Positions 53,148-61,735 of a stretch of 64,000 bases of DNA are shown here, piece by piece. A program made the position numbers and the translations under genes. The number at the start of each line of letters is the position of its first letter. Within the stretch, counting starts at the first letter, position 1. The DNA comes from Nitrososphaerota archaeon. GTDB lineage: Archaea; Thermoproteota; Nitrososphaeria; Nitrososphaerales; CADDZS01. The notes under the pieces were generated by a model. That model did no database searches and was not told the DNA's origin. It saw only the letters and a program-made list of their open reading frames with translations. The stretch spans positions 1 through 64,000 of the forward strand of contig JAJPHP010000037.1 in the NCBI GenBank assembly GCA_021325255.1, read 5' to 3'.

Positions 53148-53936
53148 TTAGTGAACCTGATCATTCTTACGCTCGGGTGGCTTTTTGAGAATGATCCTCA
53201 CGTCGGTTGCCATCACACCTCTTGGGTAGATGAATAGCGGGTTGATGTCTATGGAATCTATTTCTTCAAAATCAAACATTATCTGGCCGACGGCTTGAAG
53301 AACCAATGCTGCGGCTTTGGTATCCAACGGCTTTGAACCGCGAAATCCGGTAAGGAGTTGCGACGACTTGATCTCTTTCATCATACTCTGTGCGTCTTCT
53401 TCCGACACAGGCGCGATCCTGAACGATACGTCCTTGAAGATTTCAACGTAGATCCCGCCCAGACCAAACATTACCGTCGGACCAAACTGTGGATCTCGCA
53501 ACCCACCGACGACGAACTCGTATGACTTGGGCGCCATCTTCTGCACGTACACGCCCTTTATCTCGGCTTTCCTGTTGGCCCGTTTTGCGTTCCTCATGAT
53601 CTCGGCGAACGCCTTCCTCACTTCTGGAAATGAGTTCAGGTTGACTATGACACCGCCGACGTCACTCTTGTGCAGAATGTCAGGAGAAACGATCTTCATG
53701 ACAACGGGTAAACCGATGCCTCTTGCAAGCAGCACAGCCTGCTTTTCTGTCGTCGCGAGGCCCCCCTTTGCAACTGGTATCCTGTACTGCTTTGCGACCT
53801 GCTCGGCCTCGTACTCGAGAAGCGAGGTTCTTCGAGCTTCCACTGCAGCGTCAATGAAGGACTTTGCCTTCGAGGGGACTTTCCTTCCACCTCTTTGAAT
53901 AACAGAGGTCTCCGACGATTGTTCTGAGTGTTGCAT
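53148..53936 (-). CDS. acdB: ADP-forming acetyl-CoA synthetase, beta (ATP-grasp) subunit
   Basis: The 262-residue protein has the ATP-grasp half of NDP-forming acyl-CoA synthetase: EYEAEQVAKQYRIPV, LPVVMKIVSPDILHKSDVGGV, GVYVQKMAP and a C-terminal IDINPLFI. It accepts the phosphoryl group from the alpha-subunit His and makes ATP from ADP. The stop-to-start distance from the alpha gene is 58 bases on the same strand, so this is a split alpha/beta pair in one operon, as in many archaea. Confidence 0.92.
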   Translation of the reverse strand: MQHSEQSSETSVIQRGGRKVPSKAKSFIDAAVEARRTSLLEYEAEQVAKQYRIPVAKGGLATTEKQAVLLARGIGLPVVMKIVSPDILHKSDVGGVIVNLNSFPEVRKAFAEIMRNAKRANRKAEIKGVYVQKMAPKSYEFVVGGLRDPQFGPTVMFGLGGIYVEIFKDVSFRIAPVSEEDAQSMMKEIKSSQLLTGFRGSKPLDTKAAALVLQAVGQIMFDFEEIDSIDINPLFIYPRGVMATDVRIILKKPPERKNDQVH

Positions 53937-53994
53937 TTCTTTACTACTTAGACCAGCCAGCTCAATATCTCTCTATCTGCAAATATCTTCTCTC

Positions 53995-55452
53995 TCAATG
54001 ACCTTGGAGTGAAAGTAGTCCTGCACTCAGAAGCTCCCTTCGCCTTGCAACAAGCGCGTACATTCCGTCCACACATCTCTCCGTCGTCGGGTAGGCGGCG
54101 AACCTCTTTTCGAGCATTCTCTTGTAAGCCACCTCCGATAGGTGCCCGCCTACGAACGCCGCCGTCAGGGGTTTCGACCTTGTGGCTTTAGCACCCTCAT
54201 CCACGGTAGCGATGGCGTCGGCCACAAGCGAAGGGTCGATGGTTGCTGTCTGGCAGAAAAGAGCGATTATTCCATGGACGTCCTCGCGGTGCATGAGCAG
54301 CGAAAGTGCCCTTCGGTAGGTCTCGTCGTCGGCATTGGCTGTAAGGTCTATGGGGTTTCGCAATGAGCCGTAGCTGGGTACAGTCTCCTGAAGTTGCGCC
54401 TTCAGGTCTTCGGGAACATCCATTAGCTTCAGCCCTAGCTGTTCACACTTGTCGGTCGCGAGCACTCCAATTCCTCCTCCGTTTGTGATGATCATGATGT
54501 TCTCTCCCTGCGGAATCGGATTTTCGTTAATCGCCTGCAACCAGTCAAAGGCCTGAGTCATCGTATCCGCACGCAAAATTCCAGCCCCCTTGAAAGCTGC
54601 GTCGTATACCCTGTCCTGGCCCGCTATTGAGCCCGTGTGGGAAGAGGCGGCCGTAGCCCCTCTTTGAGACCTGCCCGACTTGATCACGATGATCGGTTTT
54701 TTCTTTACTGCTTCCTTGGAGGCCTCGTAAAATCGCTTGCCGTCCTTCAAGCCCTCCATGTAAATCAGAATTGATTTTGTGTCCTCATCTTGCGCAAAGT
54801 ACTCTATGAGATCTGCGTCGTCCACATCGGATTTGTTTCCGATGCTGACTATGGAGGATACCCCATACTTTTCCTCGGTCGTCCAGGACATCAGTGCAAG
54901 TCCCAGGGCCCCGGATTGGGTTATGAACGCGGTCTTGCCGGAGAGCACGTAGTTAGGGCCGAAGGTGCAGTTCAGCTTGCTCGGGGCGTAGAAGATTCCA
55001 AAAGTGTTGGGGCCTATGATTCGCATCTTGTAGGTCCTCGCAATCTCCACGAGTTTTGCTTCCTCCTCTGCCTTTCCAACCTCGCTGAAGCCGGAGGTTA
55101 TGATTATTACTGCCCTAACTCCAACTCGTCCGCACGATTCAAGAGTCTGCTGTACCAACTGCGCGGGAAGAGCAATGACCGCGAGATCAACCTTCTGGCC
55201 TCTGACGTCTTCGATCCTCGCGAAGCACTTTAAGCCTAGAATGTGCCCGGCCTGAGGATTGATCGGGTATACGGTGCCGGCATACCCTGAAAGTTTGAGG
55301 TTCCTAAGAATCTCGTGACCTATCTTCCCCGGCGTTCTTGATGCCCCGACCACTGCTATGCTTTCAGGCTTGAAGACTGCGTCAAGAGTGGGGTGGGAGT
55401 CATATTGAGGAGAGGACAAGGCGCGGAGGGGCTCTGCTGAATTTCTACGCAA
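53995..55452 (-). CDS. acdA: ADP-forming acetyl-CoA synthetase, alpha subunit
   Basis: The 485-residue protein carries the CoA-binding Rossmann motif VAVVGASRTPGKIG, the ITQSGALG segment of the first ligase domain, and the phospho-His motif SSHTGS at about 269. The downstream ATP-grasp gene completes the enzyme, which converts acetyl-CoA (or other acyl-CoA) plus ADP and phosphate to the acid, CoA and ATP. Unlike the two paralogs at 11.7 and 15.8 kb it has a partner, so it is the likely true acetyl-CoA synthetase. Confidence 0.92.
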   Translation of the reverse strand: MRRNSAEPLRALSSPQYDSHPTLDAVFKPESIAVVGASRTPGKIGHEILRNLKLSGYAGTVYPINPQAGHILGLKCFARIEDVRGQKVDLAVIALPAQLVQQTLESCGRVGVRAVIIITSGFSEVGKAEEEAKLVEIARTYKMRIIGPNTFGIFYAPSKLNCTFGPNYVLSGKTAFITQSGALGLALMSWTTEEKYGVSSIVSIGNKSDVDDADLIEYFAQDEDTKSILIYMEGLKDGKRFYEASKEAVKKKPIIVIKSGRSQRGATAASSHTGSIAGQDRVYDAAFKGAGILRADTMTQAFDWLQAINENPIPQGENIMIITNGGGIGVLATDKCEQLGLKLMDVPEDLKAQLQETVPSYGSLRNPIDLTANADDETYRRALSLLMHREDVHGIIALFCQTATIDPSLVADAIATVDEGAKATRSKPLTAAFVGGHLSEVAYKRMLEKRFAAYPTTERCVDGMYALVARRRELLSAGLLSLQGH

Positions 55453-55651
55453 TATCCAATTATTATACTATATTCGCCCTCCGCTCTATCGGCTTGTACG
55501 GGAGGGAGTGCGACTCGAAAATGCCTATCTTTGGAAACTCTTTGCTTGATGAAAGCTTTTTTTAGAGTGAAGAGAGATGGAAGAATCCTGAAGCACCGTA
55601 AATAAGCAGGAAAAAGGGGCTGAACGCAACTTTTTTCCTTCTCGAAGATGG

Positions 55652-55797
55652 GGGCCTGTGGCTCAGATTCTGCCTCTTGGACAAGAAAGAAGTTCTGAGA
55701 GTCGGGAGAGTAGCCAGGCAGAGAGAATTTGAGGGTTCTCGCCTAGAGCGGAGGACTCTTAATCCTTAGGTCATGGGTTCAAATCCCATCAGGCCCG
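55652..55797 (+). tRNA. tRNA-Lys(CTT) with two introns, both inside the D arm
   Basis: The acceptor pairs GGGCCTG (55652-55658) with CAGGCCC (55790-55796), discriminator G 55797, followed by an encoded CCA (55798-55800). The anticodon stem GAGGA/TCCTT encloses CTCTTAA (anticodon CTT). The D arm is split twice. Intron 1 (55667-55713, 47 bases) lies after A14-G15, with central GCTC/GAGT (one wobble) and bulges AG-A and AG-C. Intron 2 (55722-55746, 25 bases) falls at 22/23 in the D stem, with central AGGC/GCCT, bulges AG-A and AG-A, and inner helix GAGAA/TTCTC. The exact joins give D arm GCTC-AGCCAGGCA-GAGC and a 74-base tRNA. Confidence 0.9.
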
Positions 55798-55868
55798 CCA
55801 CCTCTTCTCGCAATTCCGCCCACCCCAATTGACTTGAGTTTGTTTGCAAACGATTCAGTGACCTCTTG

Positions 55869-56309
55869 CTAGTTTATGTCAAATTCATTGTCTTCTGGGT
55901 CAGCCATAGCAACGGCATAATGCTCAAGTCCTTCTTGTTCTAGTGTTTCTAGCCTAGTTGCTCCGATTTTGACGAGCCTTGCGACTTCTGCTTCCACCCG
56001 CTCCTTCCGAATATTTATCGGAACCCCAAAGCCGCCACTCACACCGAGATCAAAATGGAGCCGATTCTTGCATATCTTCGATTCAGGTACGGCATGGAAC
56101 CAGATCCTAGGCCCTTTACCGTCTGGATCGACAATCGAATCAGGTTCTTCAGTTAGTTCCTCTTTTGGAACTCCCATACTCGCGTAGTAATCTACCCAAG
56201 ATGGGAATCCCTTGGGCGGAGGTTCCAATACATACCCTAACGCTTGGCACCAGAACTCAACTAGGCGTGCAGGATCTTTAGCATCAATAACAATTTGAAA
56301 TCTCCTCAA
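55869..56309 (-). CDS. Glyoxalase-like (VOC superfamily) protein
   Basis: The 146-residue protein shows the VOC pattern in both halves: FQIVIDAKDPARLVEFWCQALGY, then RLHFDLGVSG and a C-terminal MADPEDNEFDI with a Glu where VOC enzymes bind metal. The long insertion between them (GFPSWVDYYASMGVPKEELTEEPD) is typical of the PF18029-like group of unknown substrate. It may act on or bind a small molecule. Confidence 0.85.
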   Translation of the reverse strand: MRRFQIVIDAKDPARLVEFWCQALGYVLEPPPKGFPSWVDYYASMGVPKEELTEEPDSIVDPDGKGPRIWFHAVPESKICKNRLHFDLGVSGGFGVPINIRKERVEAEVARLVKIGATRLETLEQEGLEHYAVAMADPEDNEFDIN

Positions 56310-56660
56310 CAGTTTTCCCGTTCTCCAATTCGCCTCTGCGAGTCATCAGTCTTTTAAATTTCTCCGGCGTGTCATGATCTCGACAATACGCGATGTGGTA
56401 ATGTCTGATGACGATGACTTTGAAATTTGTTATCGACAACGGCGCCTCACGTGAGTAAAGCGCCTCGCAACCTCTTGGGCTCAAAGCTTACATCTATTGC
56501 AGGCATCACTATCACCTTTGACCGGATTCCTTGATTTGGTATAACTCCGCTCCTCTTTTGTTGTATAGGAAATCAAATGATCGTTTGACAGCAGCTCTGA
56601 ACACGATTTCTGCCCGATTGTGCAGCGACCTGCGGAATCTAGAAAACAGCACATAGCCAC

Positions 56661-56669
56661 ATATAATAT
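56661..56669 (+). promoter_or_regulatory. TATA-like box before the SnoaL-like gene
   Basis: ATATAATAT lies 30-38 bases before the ATG at 56699, the expected place for a TATA box with a very short leader. Identified by eye. Confidence 0.5.
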
Positions 56670-56698
56670 TCGGAATTTCTCACCGACCTGTTGATCCG

Positions 56699-57139
56699 AT
56701 GTCCTCAACCGAAAGTGAAAAAGTGAAGAAGAACAAAGCGATAGTACTGCGCTTCATCGAAGAAGTTCAGAGCCAGCACAAACTCGATGTTGCAGACGTG
56801 TTGATGGACCGAAACATGGTCGACCACTACTTTGAAATGCGGGGACTACCAGAGCCAGCCGACGCCGTCAAAGCTTTCAAGGAGTTCTACTCCAAGAACA
56901 TTCTCTCAGCATTCCCCGACGCCAAAGCGGTCGTTCACGAAATGGTCGCTGAAGGCGACCTAGTTGCAACCTACAAGACTACTCACGTTACTCATACGGG
57001 CGAATTCAGGGGGATCGCACCAACTGGTAAGGAGGGTGACATCCAAATCATGGACATATTTCGCATTGCGGAAGAGAAGAAGGTCGAACACTGGGGCATA
57101 GTCGACTTTACGAGCATAACGCGGAAGATTTCTTCATAG
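56699..57139 (+). CDS. SnoaL-like ester-cyclase-family protein
   Basis: The 146-residue protein follows the SnoaL/NTF2-like pattern: NKAIVLRFIEEVQSQHKLD, a predicted-size cavity strand with HEMVAEGDLVATYKTTHVTHTG, and ISP-like ends IQIMDIFRIAEEKKVEHWGIVD. Family members are polyketide cyclases or small-ligand-binding proteins; function here is unknown. It is an intact relative of the broken copy at 48.7 kb. Confidence 0.85.
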   Translation: MSSTESEKVKKNKAIVLRFIEEVQSQHKLDVADVLMDRNMVDHYFEMRGLPEPADAVKAFKEFYSKNILSAFPDAKAVVHEMVAEGDLVATYKTTHVTHTGEFRGIAPTGKEGDIQIMDIFRIAEEKKVEHWGIVDFTSITRKISS

Positions 57140-57193
57140 CGTCACGGTGTGGAGTGGAATTCAGAGGGCCTCGTTCTTTCAACCCTCTCACAA

Positions 57194-57508
57194 CTACATT
57201 GCTTCCTTTACTCCCTCTAGCGTATCTTGAAAAGTACCAAGGGGATGAACTTCCCGTTGAATCCACATATTCATTGGCGCGTTGAAGAAGATCTCGCCCA
57301 TCTCTTCTACACTCTGGACTTCAAGAATGTAGCAGAGCGCACTGACATCAAGGAAAGGACCACCACCTGCGATCTTGCCCTCCTTTTGCAGCTTGATCTT
57401 GTATTCAAAATCGCTTTGCCACATACTCATCATCACTTTTCCCTCAGTCGAATTCATGGACACCGGAGGTACTCCTGCTGGTTTTTCAATAACGAGAAAC
57501 TTGGACAT
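57194..57508 (-). CDS. YciI/muconolactone-like small dimeric alpha-beta barrel protein
   Basis: About 104 residues from the ATG at 57508 (MSKFLVIEKPAG). The pattern of a first strand, a helix ending KLQKEGKIAGGGPF, a strand CYILEVQSVEEM and a C-terminal REVHPLGTF resembles the dimeric alpha-beta barrel proteins of the YciI/muconolactone isomerase type. No catalytic residue can be assigned. Function unknown. Confidence 0.6.
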   Translation of the reverse strand: MSKFLVIEKPAGVPPVSMNSTEGKVMMSMWQSDFEYKIKLQKEGKIAGGGPFLDVSALCYILEVQSVEEMGEIFFNAPMNMWIQREVHPLGTFQDTLEGVKEAM

Positions 57509-57755
57509 GGGTCTTATCTTCGACCACCAAATCAATTATCTCTTTCTATTCACTCTACCGGTCATCCAAAGAGCACTAAGATTGCATTCCCCACTCTCGT
57601 CACCATTACGAAAGGGCAAATACAGATCCGATGCACAAAAGGTTGGTGCACTCCTGGGGCTCAGGACATGCCAGACCTGCTTCACGTGGCCTTAAGTTAT
57701 CACGATCTTGAAAAAGCCAAAGAGATATGTAGTTCGTAATCCATCCAACTTTGGA

Positions 57756-58640
57756 ATGTCCAGCGAGAAAAGAATCACTCAAGAGCTAACCCTTGGCGAA
57801 GTGTTCTCCAGGACCTTTGAGCTTTATCGACTAGACTTCTCAAAGTACATAATTCTTTTCGTGGTGGTGGAGGCTATTGTCGGAATCCTGACCACGCTGG
57901 TGCGGGGTGCGATCGTCCTGCCACCGGCACTTCCTGCTAACGCGACTCCGCAGGAAATAATCAGTTGGGCACCAGGGTACTTCTCAGCTCAAGCCGCGCT
58001 AATTGCCTTGAGCGCGATCGTAACGCTGGTGTTCTACCCAATATCTATTGGGAGTGCAGTCAAGATCGCGTCGGATGGGATTGTTACGGGACGCGCAGAC
58101 CTCGCGGCGTCGGTTCGATCCGCCGTTTCAAGAATAGTCTGGCTTTGGGTGGTGGGCATTGTAGTCGGCATCATCGTAATCTTGGGATTTATCGCCCTCT
58201 TCGTTCCAGGAGTTATACTGGCGATAATGTTCTCACTCGTCCTTCCAGCACTGATAATCGAAGGGACAGGCTTCGGTAGCATGAGCAGAAGTCGACAGCT
58301 CGTCAGCCACAGGTGGCTGAAGACCCTGGTTTTGTTCATTATCTTTGGAATAATCATTGGGATAGCGTCCGCGATCGTTAGTGCAATCAGCGCCCCCTTC
58401 GGGGTCGCAAGCACAATCGTCAGCAGCATCCTCTCCGCGTTTTACCTCCCGTTAATCCCGATAATGCTGACCGTCTACTACTACTCGAACTCGGCTCGGA
58501 TAACACCGCTCATAAGCCAGCCGCCACCGGCTCCGGGAACGGCGCCCGAAGCTGCGCTGAGGTTCTGTCCGAACTGTGGAGCCCAGATCTCCTCCACAAC
58601 GATGTTCTGCCCAGCGTGCGGCACAAGGCAGCCTGCTTGA
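57756..58640 (+). CDS. Polytopic membrane protein with a C-terminal zinc ribbon
   Basis: About 294 residues from ATG 57756 (MSSEKRITQELTLGEVFSRTF). The N-terminus (LGEVFSRTFELYRLDF) and six hydrophobic segments rich in Gly, Ile and Val resemble the membrane part of glycerophosphodiester-phosphodiesterase-associated or DUF975-like proteins. The last 25 residues are a zinc ribbon (CPNCG and CPACG). It is the mirror image of the protein at 50.2 kb, which carries its ribbon first. Function unknown. Confidence 0.8.
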   Translation: MSSEKRITQELTLGEVFSRTFELYRLDFSKYIILFVVVEAIVGILTTLVRGAIVLPPALPANATPQEIISWAPGYFSAQAALIALSAIVTLVFYPISIGSAVKIASDGIVTGRADLAASVRSAVSRIVWLWVVGIVVGIIVILGFIALFVPGVILAIMFSLVLPALIIEGTGFGSMSRSRQLVSHRWLKTLVLFIIFGIIIGIASAIVSAISAPFGVASTIVSSILSAFYLPLIPIMLTVYYYSNSARITPLISQPPPAPGTAPEAALRFCPNCGAQISSTTMFCPACGTRQPA

Positions 58641-58856
58641 GCTGTCCTTCCCGGCCGAACTGCTCACTACGAAGAGGAACCTACGATGAGTTGAGATGTG
58701 CTAGAGAGTGCAACGTGGGTTCTGGGGAACGCTGAAGAAAGACATCGGAATCCTCGGAAATTTCGTGTATGGCGACTCATCTAAACGAATTTACTTCACG
58801 CTTCTAAGAATATTCATTAAGACAAGCCGAACCTGAGGAAATGGTGGGGAAAACGT

Positions 58857-59468
58857 TTGGCCGTTCACTACGACCCCGAAGAAACGGAATTGAAGTCAGC
58901 AGAAAAATTCGTCTCATTCAGAGACAAGGACGTTCTCGAAATAGGTTGCGGAGAAGGTCGCTTCACCTCAAAATATTTTGAAAGGACAAAGAGCACAATT
59001 GCTATAGACTCTGATCCAGACGCGATCCGAAAAGCCGAAAGCTCCTCCAAAGTTTCTCCCTCATACCTCAATCATGGAAGAATAAGGTTTCAGGAAGGCG
59101 ATGCAGAGGAGCTTGAATTTCAATCCGAATCCTTTGACGTCGTGATCTTCAGTTGGTCTTTGTGTTGCTTAGGCGATCCTCTAAAATCATTGAGAGAAGC
59201 GCACAGAGTCTTAAGGTCGCAATGCAAGATCCTCGATCTGATGCCCGACGCCGTCCCATCATTTGAGACGGCAACGATCCAGAAGATCGGGGGAAAAGAT
59301 GCGATATATCAAGGAGGCCTCACTGGCTTTAGAGCTCTCGTTGACTCCGTCCAAGAGGGATTGTTCGTCCCGTTTGACGAGCAAAGGGTTACTTTTCACA
59401 CTTACTTTGACAATATGGCCGATTTCATCGGGTGGCTTCCAAGTAAGCTCGGGCCTTTTACACAGTAG
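58857..59468 (+). CDS. Class I SAM-dependent methyltransferase, ended by an in-frame TAG
   Basis: The frame from TTG 58857 gives 203 residues with motif I VLEIGCGEGRFT at about 27-38, motif II ending IAIDSDP, the acidic GDAEELEF, and motif IV FDVVIFSWSLCCL. The domain then ends at GPFTQ-TAG (59466-59468), but the same frame goes on with EFKSISGESLEAIKNYASTYLSIQDGGG, which looks like the usual C-terminal helix-strand of this family. So one TAG probably cuts a protein of about 245 residues. The methylated substrate is unknown. Confidence 0.75.
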   Translation: MAVHYDPEETELKSAEKFVSFRDKDVLEIGCGEGRFTSKYFERTKSTIAIDSDPDAIRKAESSSKVSPSYLNHGRIRFQEGDAEELEFQSESFDVVIFSWSLCCLGDPLKSLREAHRVLRSQCKILDLMPDAVPSFETATIQKIGGKDAIYQGGLTGFRALVDSVQEGLFVPFDEQRVTFHTYFDNMADFIGWLPSKLGPFTQ

Positions 59469-59762
59469 GAGTTCAAATCAATATCTGGAGAGTCCTTAGA
59501 AGCGATCAAAAATTACGCTTCGACCTATTTATCAATTCAAGATGGAGGAGGATTTCTAGTGAAGGACGCGCTAACTGTGTCGAGATCGACCAAGCATAAA
59601 CAAAAAATGCAACATGCCAAGGAGCATCTTCGCGTGCTTCAGAGGCTACAGGACAGGATCGACAAAGTGAAAATTGAATCTTCTCTGCTTTTAGAAGCCG
59701 GAGGTGCCCTGGCGTTGGCGTTTAACAAGCAACACTCACCGAAACTGGACAAGATGAATTGA
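59469..59762 (+). CDS. In-frame continuation after the TAG (methyltransferase C-terminus and a helical tail)
   Basis: Directly after the TAG the frame continues for 97 codons. The first 40 resemble the end of the methyltransferase; the remainder (KQKMQHAKEHLRVLQRLQDRIDKVK) is a charged helix with heptad-like spacing. A GTG at 59559 could start an independent 67-residue protein. Independent expression is uncertain. Confidence 0.4.
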   Translation, partial: EFKSISGESLEAIKNYASTYLSIQDGGGFLVKDALTVSRSTKHKQKMQHAKEHLRVLQRLQDRIDKVKIESSLLLEAGGALALAFNKQHSPKLDKMN

Positions 59763-59908
59763 GACTTGGTGCGAGACTCGTTACGACCCCAACTAGGGCA
59801 AGTCCGAGTTCCTGTTCCAGCAGAACCGGGAATCTCGCTCGTCGAGAGTCAGAAAGCAAAGGATTTTTTTAATGGGCCTGCCCCATCACAAGAACAGGCC
59901 TATGCCCA

Positions 59909-60151
59909 ATGGACAAGCACGGCAAGATGATCAGAAACAAAAGCCAGACGCCTTCGCCAAGCTTTCCAAATGCTCCTAGACGGCAACAAAAAAATACGGC
60001 GTGCTTTTCATGTTGCCTAGGGACGAAGAGTGGCTACAATGACCGAAAAGAACAACTCGAAAGCTCGCGATTATACTCAAGATACTCGTCGGTCTTTCTA
60101 GATTCGTCCAATGTCAAAGAGTGCGAACTTCCGCCCAGGCCAGATCATTAG
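59909..60151 (+). CDS. Small protein with an S30e-like N-terminus (uncertain)
   Basis: The translation begins DKHGKMIRNKSQTP, which recalls the start of ribosomal protein S30e (archaeal forms have HG-S-L-T-K-A-G-K-V-R-x-QTP), here with a few residues missing. The remainder does not keep the S30e pattern and may be out of frame. A GC-rich inverted repeat lies just ahead (59873-59901). It could be a degraded S30e gene or chance similarity. Confidence 0.25.
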   Translation: MDKHGKMIRNKSQTPSPSFPNAPRRQQKNTACFSCCLGTKSGYNDRKEQLESSRLYSRYSSVFLDSSNVKECELPPRPDH

Positions 60152-60390
60152 TTCAGATCCCCGCTAACATCAAAGGGCAGAGACTCTGGACTAAAGTGCC
60201 AAATATTTCATCTGTTTCGTCGCTTTCATCGCGTACTTCTGAATGAATCTCCTTCTAGCAGTCTGCGCAGGCTGTAAATCCTAGCTACTCGTGTGAGTGT
60301 AAAGTATGCAATTAACCGAACCCCTCGAATTGGACATTTTGAGCCGAGATCGGGATACCCCCTCGGCTGTCGAGAGGCATTCTCAAAACG

Positions 60391-60594
60391 TTACACCGAT
60401 TCTTCGGCGCTAATCTCGGGATACTTTTTCGACAATTCCTCACAGACGCGCTTTATGTGCGGAACCACGACTTGCCGCATGTACATTCTGTAATCTTTTT
60501 GATTCAAGCTCGTCCTCTCCTTGTTCTTGATAGTGGCCCACATGAGCGTTGCGATTAAATCCCCTACCAAGCTGGAATCCGTTTCGTCAATCAA
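60391..60594 (-). CDS. Hypothetical small protein
   Basis: A 67-residue frame from TTG 60594 gives a charged, mostly helical protein (IATLMWATIKNKERTSL, then VVPHIKRVCEELSKKYPEI) without a domain that I recognise. Amino acid composition looks coding, but the start and any partner are unclear. Confidence 0.35.
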   Translation of the reverse strand: MIDETDSSLVGDLIATLMWATIKNKERTSLNQKDYRMYMRQVVVPHIKRVCEELSKKYPEISAEESV

Positions 60595-60694
60595 TCAAAA
60601 ATTCTCGCCGAATAGCTCTTCTCCGGTCCGTTCCTGCCATGGTATGCGTCGCCCTAACCTTTTCATACTTGGGCGCTCTTTTGATGATCACAAC

Positions 60695-61018
60695 TCAACA
60701 CTGCAAGAAACTGTACTTCGCGAACTCGACTGCCTGCGCGAGATCGACGGGGCCCTCTCTTGGCACCTGGAACGTCTCAGTGATCCGATTCACTATCTGC
60801 TCTTCCAGAAAGCGGAATCCTTCTTCCCCTAGAATTGCCTTGAGACCCTCTAAGACGTCAAGCGGTCTTCGCTGAAATTGCTCTTTTGGAAGATTACGCG
60901 TCGCCTGTACCGCGTAGTAGAGGGTTGATACTGTTGGCCCGCCGAGAGATAAAGTCAATGCTTTGTCTATGCTATCGAACAGGGTTGCGTTGAATCCCTT
61001 TTCGTAGACTGCGCGCAA
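60695..61018 (-). CDS. Small protein resembling the archaeal NitrOD5-type domain
   Basis: The 107-residue frame from TTG 61018 reads NATLFDSIDKALTLSLGG, then RRPLDVLEGLKAILGEEGFRFLEEQIVNRITETF. The pattern of a helix with a central L-x-x-G and a later ILG-x-x-G-x-x-x-LE is that of the short output-type domain common in Nitrososphaeria (NitrOD5). Its job in known cases is unclear. It may be a stand-alone copy or part of a broken gene. Confidence 0.5.
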   Translation of the reverse strand: MRAVYEKGFNATLFDSIDKALTLSLGGPTVSTLYYAVQATRNLPKEQFQRRPLDVLEGLKAILGEEGFRFLEEQIVNRITETFQVPREGPVDLAQAVEFAKYSFLQC

Positions 61019-61735
61019 ATTCCTTCACCTTTCCATGTAAGGGAAAGAAACATTCCTTAGTTTCTAAAAGAGTTCTTTCCGTTTTGCATGAAATCTTCTA
61101 GCGCAACTCTCTAATCGGGTATTCCGGAACTAGTCATACTTCTCCCCCAAGACAGGTGAACACGAGCCCTAATCCAACACTCTTAATGCGGGAAAAATAT
61201 GTGGGAATGCTTCGAGGACATCGGTAGTTCTTTTTTCTGGATTACAATTAGCGTCATGGAGACGACTCGATCAAATGGTCGGGTCAGGCCTTCCCTAACT
61301 TCGACATCCAACGGAGACAAAATCCTATGGCCTCAAGGAGTTTGAGTTGTACGACCCCTTCGGAAATCCGCTTTTTTATGCAGAACCCCCTTACACATTA
61401 ACTAACCAAAGTATTTCCGGTCTCCATTCGTTGCCGTTCAGATGCTCTTGACATGGAGAAAGGCTAGCTTTGCGTTTCGGGTCTACTCACCAAAAGGTGG
61501 CGTACGTAATCTCGTCAACTTGAAGCCCGCTTTCCCTTAGATAATTGATCCAGTTTTGAAACCTTTCGTGTTTGGACCCCGTCTGGTCGGCCATACTTAT
61601 TCAAAACCTACGTCGATTCCGTCCTCGTCTTGAAAGACTTTAAGCTCAAAGTTGAGGGCAAAGGACCAAACAGCTTAGTGCAAGCCAATGAATATTCAAC
61701 CAGAACATTACGATTCGGACTGTAACATGCGATTG
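61019..61735. other. Long stretch without a supported gene
   Basis: About 700 bases with no frame that I can support on either strand and no RNA gene that I recognise. Base composition resembles the intergenic parts nearby. I see nothing specific in it. Confidence 0.4.

Noticed and set aside
59873..59901. GGGCCTG...CAGGCC inverted repeat, identical to the acceptor ends of the tRNA-Arg and tRNA-Lys genes, possible split tRNA half
   Set aside because: No T arm, anticodon arm or splice motif follows; the sequence between is only 15 bases, so it is just a short hairpin.
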